64,000 nt of DNA from Streptomyces sp. SCSIO 30461 (lineage in GTDB: Bacteria; Actinomycetota; Actinomycetes; Streptomycetales; Streptomycetaceae), in NCBI RefSeq assembly GCF_037023745.1, contig NZ_CP146101.1:5200001-5264000 (forward strand). Reading direction: 5' to 3'. The position numbers were made by a program, and so were the translations under genes. Each line of letters starts with the position of its first letter. Positions within the stretch are counted from its first letter, which is position 1. Shown here piece after piece: positions 52,977 to 61,583 of this stretch. The notes beneath the pieces were generated by a model that was given only the letters and a program-made list of their open reading frames with translations, searched no databases and was not told the origin of the DNA.

Positions 52977-54026
52977 TCACGCGAGCCCGGCGCGCTCGAG
53001 GGCGTCGGTGCCGGCCCGCAGGGCGGCCAGCCGCTCGTCCCGGGTGAAGCCCGCGGGGGCGAGGGTCAGCGTGGTGACCCCGGCCGCCGCGTACGCCTGC
53101 ATCCGCTCGGCGATCCGCTCGACGGGGCCGAGCAGCGCCGTCGAGTCGACCAACTCGTGCGGCACGGCCGCGGCCGCGCCGTTCTTGTCACCGGAGAGGT
53201 ACTTCTCCTGGATCTCCGCGGCTTCCTTCTCGTATCCCATGCGCTGGGCGAGCTGGTTGTAGAAATTCTGCTTCCGGCTGCCCATGCCTCCGACGTAGAG
53301 CGCCGTGTACGGGCGGAACATGTCGGCGAGACCCTGGACGTCGTCACCGAGCGCGATCGGGAGGGTCGGGCAGACGTCGAAGCCCTCCATGGTCTTGCCG
53401 GCCTTCTCGCGACCCGCGCGGATGTGGCTGATCGCCGTGTCCTCGATGTGCTCGGCGGCCGCGAAGACCAGCAGGGCACCATCCGCGATCTCACCGGTCT
53501 GCTCCAGGTTCTTGGGGCCGATGGCGGCGATGTAGACCGGGATGTGCTCACGCTCGGGGTGCACGGTCAGCTTGATGGGCTTGCCAGGGCCGCCCGGCAG
53601 CGGGAGGGTCCAGTGCTCGCCCTCGTAGCTGAGGCGCTCGCGGGTCATGGCCTTGCGGACGATCTCGACGTACTCGCGGGTGCGGGCGAGCGGCTTGTCG
53701 AACTTCACCCCGTACCAGCCCTCGGAGACCTGCGGCCCGGAGACACCGAGGCCCAGGCGGAAGCGCCCACCGGAGAGGGTGTCGAGGGTGGCCGCGGTCA
53801 TGGCGGTCATCGTGGGCTGGCGGGCGGGGATCTGGAAGATCGCGGAGCCGACGTCGATGCTCTCGGTCTGGGCAGCGACCCAGGCCAGCACGGTCGGCGC
53901 GTCGGAGCCGTACGCCTCAGCGGCCCAGCACACGTCATAGCCGAGGCGGTCCGCCTCCTGCGCGACGGCGAGGTTGTCGCCGTCCATGCCGGCTCCCCAG
54001 TAGCCGAGATTGATGCCGAGCCGCAT
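52977..54026 (-). CDS. LLM-class F420-dependent oxidoreductase
   Basis: The 349-residue luciferase-like enzyme begins MRLGINLGYWGAG and has YDVCWAAEAYGSDAPTVLAWVA, IFQIPARQPTMTAMTAATLD and FRLGLGVSGPQVSEGWYG. These are signatures of the F420-dependent branch of luciferase-like monooxygenases. It transfers hydride to or from coenzyme F420 on an unknown substrate. The ATG at 54026 has AGGGGAG upstream; the frame is open to 54044. It is divergent from the aldo/keto reductase gene. Confidence 0.93.
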   Translation of the reverse strand: MRLGINLGYWGAGMDGDNLAVAQEADRLGYDVCWAAEAYGSDAPTVLAWVAAQTESIDVGSAIFQIPARQPTMTAMTAATLDTLSGGRFRLGLGVSGPQVSEGWYGVKFDKPLARTREYVEIVRKAMTRERLSYEGEHWTLPLPGGPGKPIKLTVHPEREHIPVYIAAIGPKNLEQTGEIADGALLVFAAAEHIEDTAISHIRAGREKAGKTMEGFDVCPTLPIALGDDVQGLADMFRPYTALYVGGMGSRKQNFYNQLAQRMGYEKEAAEIQEKYLSGDKNGAAAAVPHELVDSTALLGPVERIAERMQAYAAAGVTTLTLAPAGFTRDERLAALRAGTDALERAGLA

Positions 54027-54151
54027 ACCACTCCCCTTACCCATCAGTAACGTCGCTTCCCGCGGACTCTAGCGCGGCGGTCCCGCATCCGACAGGAGTG
54101 ACTTGTCCACAGGGTTGATCGGGGTCGAGCCATGGCCAGTAATCTCGCCGC

Positions 54152-55135
54152 ATGGAGCAGAGGCATCTCGGCCGTACCGGCCTGCGTGTGTCCCGGATCG
54201 GGCTAGGCACCCTCACCTGGGGCCGGGACACCGACGAGCACGCCGCCGCCGAGCAGTTGAAGGCCTTCTGGGAGGAGGGCGGCACGCTGGTCGACACAGC
54301 CGATGTCTACGGCGGCGGTGAGGCCGAGTACCTGCTCGGCCGGCTCATGGAGCGGCTGGTCCCGCGGCGTGATCTGGTCGTCGCGACGAAGGCCGGCAGC
54401 GTGCTGGAGCCGGACCGCAGGTTCGACTGCTCGCGCGGTCATCTGCTGGCTGCCCTGGACGCGTCCCTTGAGCGCCTCGGCACCGATCACGTCGACCTCT
54501 GGCAGGTCCATGCCTTCGACCCGCTGACCCCTCTGGAAGAGACCCTCCAGGCTTTGGACCTCGCGGTGAGCAGCGGACGCGCGAGATACGCGGGTGTGTC
54601 GAACTTCTGCGGCTGGCAGTTGGCGAAGGCGGCGACCTGGCAGCAGGCCGCCGCAGGAATGCGGACGCGTCTGGCGAGCACCCAGATGGAGTACTCACTG
54701 CTGCAACGCGGGGTTGAGCGCGAGGTGCTGCCGGCCGCGCTGGACCTGGGTGTGGGGCTGCTGCCGTCGTCTCCGCTGGGTCGCGGGGTGCTCACGGGCA
54801 AGTACCGGTCCGGGACTCCCTCGGACTCGCGCGGGGCGTCGGAGACGATGGGGGCCTTCGTCGAGCCCTATCTCGACGACACGGCGAGTCGCATCGTGGA
54901 CGCGGTCGCGACGGCGGCCGACGGGCTGGCGACGACCCCGCTGGAGGTGGCGCTCGCCTGGGTACGCGACCGTCCCGGGGTGGTCGCTCCGATCGTCGGG
55001 GCCCGGACCACGAAGCAGCTAGAGGCGGCACTGTCAGTGGAGGGTCTTAGTCTTCCTGACGAAATCTGCCAGGCGCTCGACGATGTGTCGGCGCCCGTGC
55101 ACCGCTATCCCGACCAGGACTGGAGCACGCTGTGA
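54152..55135 (+). CDS. Aldo/keto reductase
   Basis: The 327-residue TIM-barrel enzyme has the family tetrad: Asp in LVDTADVYGGGEAEYLLG (with Tyr), Lys in VVATKAG, and His in HVDLWQVHAFDP. The NADPH-binding end is VAPIVGARTTKQLEAAL. It reduces aldehydes or ketones in the cytoplasm; substrate unknown. Its stop overlaps the start of the next gene (GTGA), so it is translationally coupled to the RecD-like protein, an unusual partner. Confidence 0.93.
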   Translation: MEQRHLGRTGLRVSRIGLGTLTWGRDTDEHAAAEQLKAFWEEGGTLVDTADVYGGGEAEYLLGRLMERLVPRRDLVVATKAGSVLEPDRRFDCSRGHLLAALDASLERLGTDHVDLWQVHAFDPLTPLEETLQALDLAVSSGRARYAGVSNFCGWQLAKAATWQQAAAGMRTRLASTQMEYSLLQRGVEREVLPAALDLGVGLLPSSPLGRGVLTGKYRSGTPSDSRGASETMGAFVEPYLDDTASRIVDAVATAADGLATTPLEVALAWVRDRPGVVAPIVGARTTKQLEAALSVEGLSLPDEICQALDDVSAPVHRYPDQDWSTL

Positions 55136-57453
55136 CTGCGCAACCCGGGGCGATCCCCGGTCCCCCGGAGGACGAGCACCAGGACGCAGCGGCCTCGGAC
55201 GTCCCGGGCGCCGCAGAGGCCGACGCGGAGGCTGCGGACCCGGACGTCCCGGGCGCCGCAGAGGCCGACGCGGAGGCTGCGGACCCGGACGTCCCGGGCG
55301 CCGCAGAGGCCGACGCGGAGGCTGCGGACCCGGACGTCCCGGGCGCCGCAGAGGCCGACGCGGAGGCTGCGGACCCGGACGTCCCGGGCGCCGCAGAGGC
55401 CGACGCGGAGGCTGCGGACCCGGACGGCAAGCGGACCGACGCGGGGGAGCTCTCCGATGCCGAGGTCGAGCTCGCGGCGCACCGGGAGCTGCGGGCGAGG
55501 ATCGAGCAGCGCAAGGCGGGGAAGCCCGGGCCGATCGAGGCGGGGGCGAAGCTGAGCGGGACGGCCGCCGACCTGCTGGCGGCGGTGCGTGCGGTGGAGA
55601 GCGGACAGAAGGTCTCGGGCCCGCTGTTCGAACGGCCGACCTCGCCCCGGTCGCCGGCCGCGTCGTCCGTGCCGCCACCGGTGCGGCCCCGGACACCTGA
55701 GCCGGAACAAGGCCCGCGCGGACCTGGTGCGGCGGCGGTGGCCGCGGTACTGGAGGTGCTCGTGTCGGGGGGCGCGCCCGAGGGACTCGCGGAGCGGGTC
55801 GCCGGGGTGCTCGGGGAGCAAGCCGCACAGCTGCTGCGCGACGATCCCTGGCGGTTGCTGGCCGTGCCGGGCGTCCGACCGGAACAGGCCGACGGTTTCG
55901 CCCGGGCGCTGCTCGGTGCCGAGTGTGGTCCGGGTGACGGACGCCGTGCGGTGGGCCTGGTGAGCTGGCTCCTGGAGCAGGCCGCGCGACAGGGCCACAC
56001 CGCTCTGGAGGCGGCTGCCGTGCGCGAGGCACTCGGCGCCCGCTCCGTGCCCGACCCTGACGAGGCGCTGAAGCAGGTCATCACCGAGGGTGCCGTTCTG
56101 GTGTTCCAGGACGGGCTGGACTACGGCGCCGAGGACGAGGGAGAAGGAGAAGGGGCCGGAGGAGAGGAAGGGGCCGGGGCGGCGGGGCACGGCGGTGCCG
56201 CTATCGGACCGGAGCGGCCGAGTGTGCCGGTACTCGTCGGCCTCGACCGCTACGCCCTGGCGGAGGAGAGCCTTGCCGACGGTCTCGCCCGGCTGGTCAG
56301 GACGGGCCTGGGTGATGCCGACTGGGAAGGGCCCGATCTGGTGCGGGCGGTCGGCGGCCACGGCTTGGTCGTGCACACAGGTGGTGAGGCGGCGCGGGCC
56401 GAGGTGCTGGCGCTGGTCGAGGCGGCGCGGGCGCACGGGCTACGCGCGATGGTCACGACCCACAGTGAGAACGGCCGCCGTCGGTCGGGGGACGCCGACG
56501 CGGTCACCTTGCGGGGGCTGCTCTCCGGGGTCGAAGGTCCCGGTCGCGACGCCGACGGTGGCCTCGCAGTCGATGTGCTGGCCGTCCTGGACGCGTCGCA
56601 GCTCGACGTCGAGTCCGCCGCGATGCTGGTGGAGTCCCTTCCGGACGGCAGCAGGCTGGTCCTGAGCGGGGATCCGGGCGTGCTGGGCCCGGCAGGCGCG
56701 GGACAGGTGTTCGCGGATGTGCTGGCGGCCCGGGTGTGCCCGCAGATCGCCTCGCGGGTGCCCGACCCCGGTCCGATCGGGGAGTTGGTCTCGGGCATCG
56801 GGATCGGCGAGCTGAACCAGGTGGCGGCCCCCGGCAAGGAGGTCGTGATCGTCCCGGTGCGGGACGCGTCCGAAGCCGTGCACCGTACGGTCCAGCTGGT
56901 CGCGGACTCGGTGCCGCGGGCGATCGGCGTACCACCGGAGCGGACCCAGGTGATCACGGTCGGGCACGGCGGATCCGCGGGGACCCGCGCGCTCAACGCG
57001 GCGCTCAAGGAACGGCTCAATCCAGGACCCGGTCGTTTCGGCGGCTTCGACCCGGGTGACCGGGTGGCGTATGCGCCGAGTCCTGGACGGGTCCTGTGCG
57101 GCACGGTCCTCTCGGCCGATGCGGAGGGGCTGCGCGTCGAGGGCGAGGGGGCAGCCATCGCCGTCCCCCGGGAGCAGGTCGGCTCGGCGCTGCGGCACGG
57201 CTGGGCGCTCACGGCGCACCAGGCGGCGGGCAGCCGCTGGCCCGCCGCGGTCGTCGTGCTCCCAGGCGACGCGGCGCAGGGCCTGAGCCGGCCCTGGGTC
57301 TACACCGCTTTCAGCCGCGGTGAGCGGCACCTCTCGGTGGTCCATGGTGTGGAGCAGGCCCTGGTGCACGCGGTCGCTCATGTCCCGGCACAGGCCCGTA
57401 CGACCCGGCTGCGCACCCTGCTGGAGGGGCTGCTCGCCGCGCCGGACGAGTAG
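55132..57453 (+). CDS. RecD-like protein with degenerate ATP site
   Basis: The 773-residue protein has an acidic repeat tail at the N-terminus (residues 23-97), helix-hairpin-helix-type segments (LLAVPGVRPEQADGFARALLG), and a RecD-like core. The expected P-loop is replaced by AVGGHGLVVHTGGEAAR with no GKT. The DEAD-equivalent reads VLDASQLD, while the motif III-like LVLSGDPGVLGPAGAGQVF and the C-terminal WALTAHQAAGSRWPAAVVVLP and WVYTAFSRGERHLSVVHG are kept. It may bind DNA or a partner without hydrolysing ATP. It is coupled to the aldo/keto reductase gene. Confidence 0.82.
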   Translation: MTAQPGAIPGPPEDEHQDAAASDVPGAAEADAEAADPDVPGAAEADAEAADPDVPGAAEADAEAADPDVPGAAEADAEAADPDVPGAAEADAEAADPDGKRTDAGELSDAEVELAAHRELRARIEQRKAGKPGPIEAGAKLSGTAADLLAAVRAVESGQKVSGPLFERPTSPRSPAASSVPPPVRPRTPEPEQGPRGPGAAAVAAVLEVLVSGGAPEGLAERVAGVLGEQAAQLLRDDPWRLLAVPGVRPEQADGFARALLGAECGPGDGRRAVGLVSWLLEQAARQGHTALEAAAVREALGARSVPDPDEALKQVITEGAVLVFQDGLDYGAEDEGEGEGAGGEEGAGAAGHGGAAIGPERPSVPVLVGLDRYALAEESLADGLARLVRTGLGDADWEGPDLVRAVGGHGLVVHTGGEAARAEVLALVEAARAHGLRAMVTTHSENGRRRSGDADAVTLRGLLSGVEGPGRDADGGLAVDVLAVLDASQLDVESAAMLVESLPDGSRLVLSGDPGVLGPAGAGQVFADVLAARVCPQIASRVPDPGPIGELVSGIGIGELNQVAAPGKEVVIVPVRDASEAVHRTVQLVADSVPRAIGVPPERTQVITVGHGGSAGTRALNAALKERLNPGPGRFGGFDPGDRVAYAPSPGRVLCGTVLSADAEGLRVEGEGAAIAVPREQVGSALRHGWALTAHQAAGSRWPAAVVVLPGDAAQGLSRPWVYTAFSRGERHLSVVHGVEQALVHAVAHVPAQARTTRLRTLLEGLLAAPDE
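55198..55422. repeat. Perfect 45-bp tandem repeat, five copies, in coding sequence
   Basis: Five identical 45-base units at 55198, 55243, 55288, 55333 and 55378 encode DVPGAAEADAEAADP five times. Identity at the DNA level shows recent expansion; copy number is probably variable. Confidence 0.95.
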
Positions 57454-57490
57454 GCCGGGTTCCACCGGACGCGTAGGTGTGTTCCCGGAG

Positions 57491-57519
57491 TCCCGCCCGG
57501 GCCGGCGGCTCGGGCGGGA
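57491..57519. terminator. Bidirectional terminator
   Basis: TCCCGCCCG and CGGGCGGGA form a 9-bp stem with an 11-base loop between the converging RecD-like gene and the hypothetical at 57577. Confidence 0.7.
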
Positions 57520-57576
57520 GGTCCACGGCGGGCGCACGGTCAGGCTGTCGGCCCGGTGGAGGCACGCACGGCCAGG

Positions 57577-58248
57577 TCAGGTGCCCGCCGTGTCGAGGTC
57601 GTCGTCCGGGTCTTCTTCGAACTCGTCCTCGTCGAAGACGGCGCTGACGTCGAAGCGGCACACCACCCGCTCCGGATCCGCCTGGTCGAAGGGTGTGCTC
57701 AGCCACTCCCCCGGCTCGGGGAGCTCGTCCAGCGCGGAGACCCACAGTGTGGAGTCGCCCTCTTCAAGGCCGAACTCCTTGTGGCGGGAGGCGATTTCAT
57801 CTGGTTCGAACTCGCCGAAGAGCACGCCGAGTGCGGCATGCACGCTTGTGCCCACGACGGCCGCTGTGCGGTCGGCGGTGTCGTCCCGGTCCAGGTCCGC
57901 GACGCGCTGGGCCTGAGCGAGCAGGCGCTGCGGCTGGACCACGGCGTAGTCACGGCGGATGAGCACGCTCAGGGCGTTCGGCTCCTCGGGGCCGGCATAG
58001 GGCGGAAGGGAGTCATCCGCTCCGGGGATCTCGAAGGGAGTGACTTCGTCGTAGCGGTCGTAGAGCCGTTCGTCATAGGCCTCGGCTGCCGCGGCAAGTG
58101 CGTTGAATGCGTCGTACACCGCCGGATCGTCCTCTCCCGTGCGGCGTTCGACCGCTTCGAGGTGACGGTCCAGCGCTGCTTTGACCGCCTCGGCGGCGGC
58201 GCGAACCTCGGCAGCTGTGGGCTGCGTAGGAGCGGATGCATCAGACAT
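57577..58248 (-). CDS. Conserved acidic hypothetical protein
   Basis: The 223-residue protein is acidic and helical at the start (EVRAAAEAVKAALDRHLEAVERR), with RVADLDRDDTADRTAAVVGTSVH in the middle and an Asp/Glu-run tail (DEDEFEEDPDDDLD). It has no signal peptide, membrane segment or motif I recognise. The start at ATG 58248 is preceded by GGGAA. It is divergent from the DUF5703 gene with only 47 bases between, so they share a promoter region. Streptomyces relatives are likely but function is unknown. Confidence 0.8.
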   Translation of the reverse strand: MSDASAPTQPTAAEVRAAAEAVKAALDRHLEAVERRTGEDDPAVYDAFNALAAAAEAYDERLYDRYDEVTPFEIPGADDSLPPYAGPEEPNALSVLIRRDYAVVQPQRLLAQAQRVADLDRDDTADRTAAVVGTSVHAALGVLFGEFEPDEIASRHKEFGLEEGDSTLWVSALDELPEPGEWLSTPFDQADPERVVCRFDVSAVFDEDEFEEDPDDDLDTAGT

Positions 58249-58295
58249 AGGGAAGACGCTATCCGTACCGGGGCTCTGCCCGCACAATAGATGCG

Positions 58296-58484
58296 ATGCC
58301 GGAATACGAATTTGTCGACGTGTATGTGCCACGCGGAGTCTCCCGCACGGAGGCCGCCCGTCTGCTGACCGACCATGCGGAGTACGGCCACTGGGAGTTG
58401 GACCGACTGAGTCTTCGCCGGGACGGCAGCCGCAAGGTGCGGCTTCGGCGGCGCATCATCCGCCAGGTACGCGCCACGTGGTGA
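58296..58484 (+). CDS. DUF5703-family small basic protein
   Basis: The 62-residue protein begins MPEYEFVDVYVPRGVSRTEA and has the YGHWELDRLSL segment of the DUF5703 family of actinobacteria. It ends with a very basic tail (RRIIRQVRATW). Its small size and charge suggest binding to nucleic acid or ribosomes, but no function is known. It has its own strong terminator just after the stop. Confidence 0.88.
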   Translation: MPEYEFVDVYVPRGVSRTEAARLLTDHAEYGHWELDRLSLRRDGSRKVRLRRRIIRQVRATW

Positions 58485-58498
58485 GTCCCCGCTGGACA

Positions 58499-58540
58499 GG
58501 AGACGGGTCGGGCCCGCTGGGGCGGGCCCGACCCGTCTCC
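58499..58540. terminator. Bidirectional terminator (19-bp stem)
   Basis: A 19-bp perfect stem (58499-58517 with 58522-58540) and a four-base loop lie between the converging DUF5703 and chpC genes. Confidence 0.92.
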
Positions 58541-58562
58541 GTCCCACTGGGTGATACCACGG

Positions 58563-59351
58563 TCACGCCGAGGCGCGAGCCTTGCGGTAGATGACCGCAC
58601 CGCCGAGCAGCGCGGCACCCGCAGGAAGCACGAAACCGAGCGCGCCCGCACCGGTGTGCGCGAGCTGGTCCGTGGCCCTGGGCGGAGTGCTCGTGTTGGT
58701 GCCCGGGGTATTCGGAGCTCCCGGCTCATTCGGCGTTCCGGGCTCACCCGGCTCATTCGGCGTTCCGGGCTCACCCGGCTCATTCGGCGTTCCGGGCTCA
58801 CCCGGCTCATTCGGCGTTCCAGGCTCATTCGGCTCATTCGGCGTTCCGGGCTCCCCCGGCTCACCCGGCTCCCCCGGCTCCCCCGGCTCCCCCGGTTCCC
58901 CCGGCTCACCGGGAACGTCGGCACCGTTGCCGCAGGCATTGCCGACGGCGGCATTGCCGAGGCCGATGACCGACACGCTGTTCCCGCACGCGTTCACGGG
59001 GACATCGACGGGGACCTGAACGGTGTTGCCCGAGAGGACGCCCGGTGAGTTCGTCGTCCCGCCTTCGGCGTGGGCTCCGCTACCCCCTTCGGCGCTGTCG
59101 CCCGAGCCGTTTGCACAGCGGTTCCCGAATGCCGGGTTCAGCAGCCCGATCACGGAGACCGTGTTGCCGCAGACGTTCACCGGAACGTGCACCGGAACCT
59201 GGACCGCGTTGCCGGAGAGGACACCCGGTGAATTGGACGCACTGCCGTTGGCGTCAGCGCCACCGTGCGCCTGTGCGTAGCCACCGCTCAGAGCGATCAA
59301 TCCGCCCGCGGCAGCCATGGTGATCAGGCCTTTTCGCGCGACCTGTCGCAT
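58563..59351 (-). CDS. chpC: Long chaplin with sortase signal (ChpC type)
   Basis: The 262-residue cell-wall protein has a signal peptide ([21 protein letters not shown]) and two chaplin domains (about 38-82 and 99-141), each with two Cys (61/79 and 122/140) and VSVIGL. A Gly-Glu-Pro/Thr-Pro-Asn stalk (147-220) leads to the sortase signal LAHTG (230-234), a hydrophobic helix and a KAR tail. A sortase should link it to peptidoglycan, where it anchors the amyloid-like chaplin layer of aerial hyphae. It follows chpH after 131 bases. Confidence 0.95.
   Translation of the reverse strand: MRQVARKGLITMAAAGGLIALSGGYAQAHGGADANGSASNSPGVLSGNAVQVPVHVPVNVCGNTVSVIGLLNPAFGNRCANGSGDSAEGGSGAHAEGGTTNSPGVLSGNTVQVPVDVPVNACGNSVSVIGLGNAAVGNACGNGADVPGEPGEPGEPGEPGEPGEPGEPGTPNEPNEPGTPNEPGEPGTPNEPGEPGTPNEPGEPGTPNEPGAPNTPGTNTSTPPRATDQLAHTGAGALGFVLPAGAALLGGAVIYRKARASA
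58692..58913. repeat. Low-complexity repeats encoding the chaplin stalk
   Basis: Seven GEP triplets followed by four rounds of [13 protein letters not shown] units give a collagen-like Gly-x-Pro stalk. The DNA is a run of 9- and 24-base near repeats that should be prone to length change. Confidence 0.9.
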
Positions 59352-59456
59352 AACTAGTTCCCTGCCTTCCGACTTCCGGAACGCCCCCGGGGATCGTCAC
59401 CCGGAGGCGGAATGCCAACGGCCCCGGAATACGCGGCGCGCACTCCGAGGCCGCCT

Positions 59457-59471
59457 GACTCCTCAGGAGTC
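59457..59471 (-). terminator. Short palindrome after chpH
   Basis: GACTCCT-C-AGGAGTC forms a near-perfect palindrome 12 bases past chpH and may end or slow its transcript before chpC. Confidence 0.45.
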
Positions 59472-59482
59472 GAGGTGCGATG

Positions 59483-59716
59483 TCACGCGTTCTGGCAGTA
59501 GTTGCCGAAGGCCGGGTTCAGCAGCCCGATCACGGAGACCGTGTTGCCGCAGACGTTCACCGGAACGTGGATCGGCGCCTGGATGACGTTGCCGGAAAGC
59601 ACACCCGGGGACTGCATCGCGGCACCCTGAGCACCCGAATCGGCGACGGCCATCCCCGCACCCGCGAGAACCAGACCACCGGTGGCAGCCGCAACAGCGA
59701 CGACCTTCTTGATCAT
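59483..59716 (-). CDS. chpH: Short chaplin (ChpH type)
   Basis: The 77-residue precursor has a signal peptide (VVAVAAATGGLVLAGAGMAVA) and one chaplin domain with Cys56 and Cys74 and the motif [20 protein letters not shown] cut at its two cysteines. The secreted peptide assembles into amyloid fibrils that make aerial hyphae and spores water-repellent. A strong ribosome binding site (AGGAGGAAGA) precedes the ATG. In S. coelicolor chpH is transcribed under the sigma factor BldN; I could not mark that promoter with confidence here. Confidence 0.95.
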   Translation of the reverse strand: MIKKVVAVAAATGGLVLAGAGMAVADSGAQGAAMQSPGVLSGNVIQAPIHVPVNVCGNTVSVIGLLNPAFGNYCQNA

Positions 59717-59891
59717 TCTTCCTCCTAGTTAGCAATGCGATCCCAGCCGCGGACCGCCACACCCTGTAACGACGAGGAAGTAATGGAGCTACTAGCGTAT
59801 GGTCTCATTCACTCTTTTCAGTCGAGTACGCACGCACGGCCGAATAGGGAAACGGCCGAGTTCGGACCGTCCGACGGCCCGGAGCGACGGG

Positions 59892-61217
59892 TCAGCTCGC
59901 GTCGAGGAACCGGTCCAGCACCCGGACACCGAACTTCAGCCCATCGACCGGTACACGCTCGTCCACGCCGTGGAACATGCCCGCGAAGTCCAGTTCGGGC
60001 GGAAGCTTGAGCGGCGCGAAACCGAAACAGCGAATCCCGAGGTCGTCGAAGGACTTGGCGTCGGTACCTCCGGAGAGCATGTACGGGACGGCCCGCGCGA
60101 TGGGGTCCTCCGCCTTCAGCGCCGACTGCATCGCGTCCACGAGATCGCCGTCGAAACTGGTCTCCAGCGCTCTGTCCGCGTGTACGTCCTCACGCTTCAC
60201 CCGCGGCCCGAGGAGCCTGTCGAGATCGGCCAGGAACTCCTCCTCGTGGCCGGGCAGGAACCGCCCGTCGACGTGGGCGGTGGCCTGTCCCGGGATCACG
60301 TTCACCTTGTACCCGGCGCCGAGCATGGTGGGCGCGGCCGAATTGCGCAGCGTCGCACCGATCATCTTGGCGATCCCGCCGAGCTTGGCGAGGGTGGCGT
60401 CCATGTCCTCGGGGTCGAGCGGGGTACCCAGCGCGTCGGACAGCTCGTCCAGGAAGGACCGGACGGTCTTGGTGACCCGTACCGGCCAGGTGTGCCGTCC
60501 GAGCCTGCCGACCGCCTCGCACAGCTCCGTGATGGCGTTGTCGTCGTTGGTCATCGAGCCGTGCCCCGCGGTGCCGCCGACCGTGAGCCGCATCCAGTGC
60601 ATGCCTTTCTGGGCCGTCTCGACCAGATAGAGCCGCAGGTTCTCGTTCACGGTGAAGGAGAAGCCCCCGACCTCACCGATGGCCTCCGTGACTCCCTCGA
60701 AGAGGTCCCGGTGCCGGTCGACGAGATACCGCGCCCCATAGAGGCCGCCGGCCTCCTCGTCGGCGAGAAAGGCGAGGACGACGTCACGCGGGGGCCGCCG
60801 GCCGCTGCGCAGCCGGTCCCGTACCACCGCGAGCGTCATCGCGTCCATGTCCTTCATGTCCACCGCACCACGCCCCCAGACGCAGCCTTCGGCGATCTCC
60901 CCGGAGAAGGGGTGGTGGGTCCAGTCCTCGGCGTTGGCCGGCACGACATCGGTGTGGCCGTGGATCAGCAACGCGGGCCGGGACGGGTCCTCGCCCTCGA
61001 TCCGCGCAACGGTGGAAGCCCGCCCCTTGTGGGACTCGATGATCTTCGGCTCAAGCCCGACCTCGGCGAGCTTCTCCGCGACGTACTCGGCGGCGGCACG
61101 CTCCCCCGGCCCCGAGTGGTCCCCGTAGTTGCTGGTGTCGATCCTGATCAGATCGCGACAGAGGTCGACGACCTCGTCCTCGCCGGAGATCGTCCGGCCG
61201 GTGCTCGACTCGCTCAC
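59892..61217 (-). CDS. M20-family metallopeptidase
   Basis: The 441-residue dizinc peptidase has LLIHGHTDVVPA (His88, Asp90), GRGAVDMKDM (bridging Asp120), LADEEAGG (Glu154/155), a lid domain with GTAGHGSM, and a C-terminal YMLSGGTDAKSF near the end. This is the pattern of the dipeptidase/ArgE group. It hydrolyses a small peptide or N-acyl amino acid in the cytoplasm. I start at the GTG at 61217 behind GGAGGAAG. No neighbour points to a pathway. Confidence 0.93.
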   Translation of the reverse strand: MSESSTGRTISGEDEVVDLCRDLIRIDTSNYGDHSGPGERAAAEYVAEKLAEVGLEPKIIESHKGRASTVARIEGEDPSRPALLIHGHTDVVPANAEDWTHHPFSGEIAEGCVWGRGAVDMKDMDAMTLAVVRDRLRSGRRPPRDVVLAFLADEEAGGLYGARYLVDRHRDLFEGVTEAIGEVGGFSFTVNENLRLYLVETAQKGMHWMRLTVGGTAGHGSMTNDDNAITELCEAVGRLGRHTWPVRVTKTVRSFLDELSDALGTPLDPEDMDATLAKLGGIAKMIGATLRNSAAPTMLGAGYKVNVIPGQATAHVDGRFLPGHEEEFLADLDRLLGPRVKREDVHADRALETSFDGDLVDAMQSALKAEDPIARAVPYMLSGGTDAKSFDDLGIRCFGFAPLKLPPELDFAGMFHGVDERVPVDGLKFGVRVLDRFLDAS

Positions 61218-61412
61218 GCTGCTTCCTCCCGCTGTCGCTCGGTGGTCCCCCACATCCTCCCGCGCCCTCGGCCCGCGCCCCAAGGGCACCCGCGCCGATG
61301 CCGGCCGCCCCGCCCCTCTCTCCCGACCCCCGAGGGCGTGATCGAGCACCCCCGAATGTTTGCTATGGTTTTCCACGTCGGAACGGCCGCGAGCCGCAAC
61401 GGCAGGCACCTT

Positions 61413-61500
61413 GTCCGGGTGGCGGAATGGCAGACGCGCTAGCTTGAGGTGCTAGTGCCCTTTATCGGGCGTGGGGGTTCAAGTCCCCCCTCGGACACCA
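61413..61500 (+). tRNA. tRNA-Leu (anticodon GAG)
   Basis: The 88-base gene folds as a class II tRNA. The acceptor GTCCGGG pairs with CTCGGAC (one G-T), and the D-arm has TGGCGGAATGGCAGACGC. The anticodon loop TTGAGGT (anticodon GAG, reads CUC/CUU) sits on stem CTAGC/GCTAG. A long variable arm (GCCC-TTTATC-GGGC) and T-loop TTCAAGT follow. The 3' CCA is encoded. A U-rich terminator follows at once. Confidence 0.97.
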
Positions 61501-61503
61501 GCA

Positions 61504-61530
61504 AGAACCCCTGTTGATCAGGGGTTTTCT
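61504..61530 (+). terminator. Rho-independent terminator of tRNA-Leu
   Basis: AACCCCTG and CAGGGGTT form an 8-bp stem with loop TTGAT, followed by TTCTGCTTTTT. It is one of the few terminators here with a U-tract. Confidence 0.92.
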
Positions 61531-61583
61531 GCTTTTTCTGGGCGCGTTTCCTGGCGTGCCGCCGAGTACGGGGTGCGGGAGCT

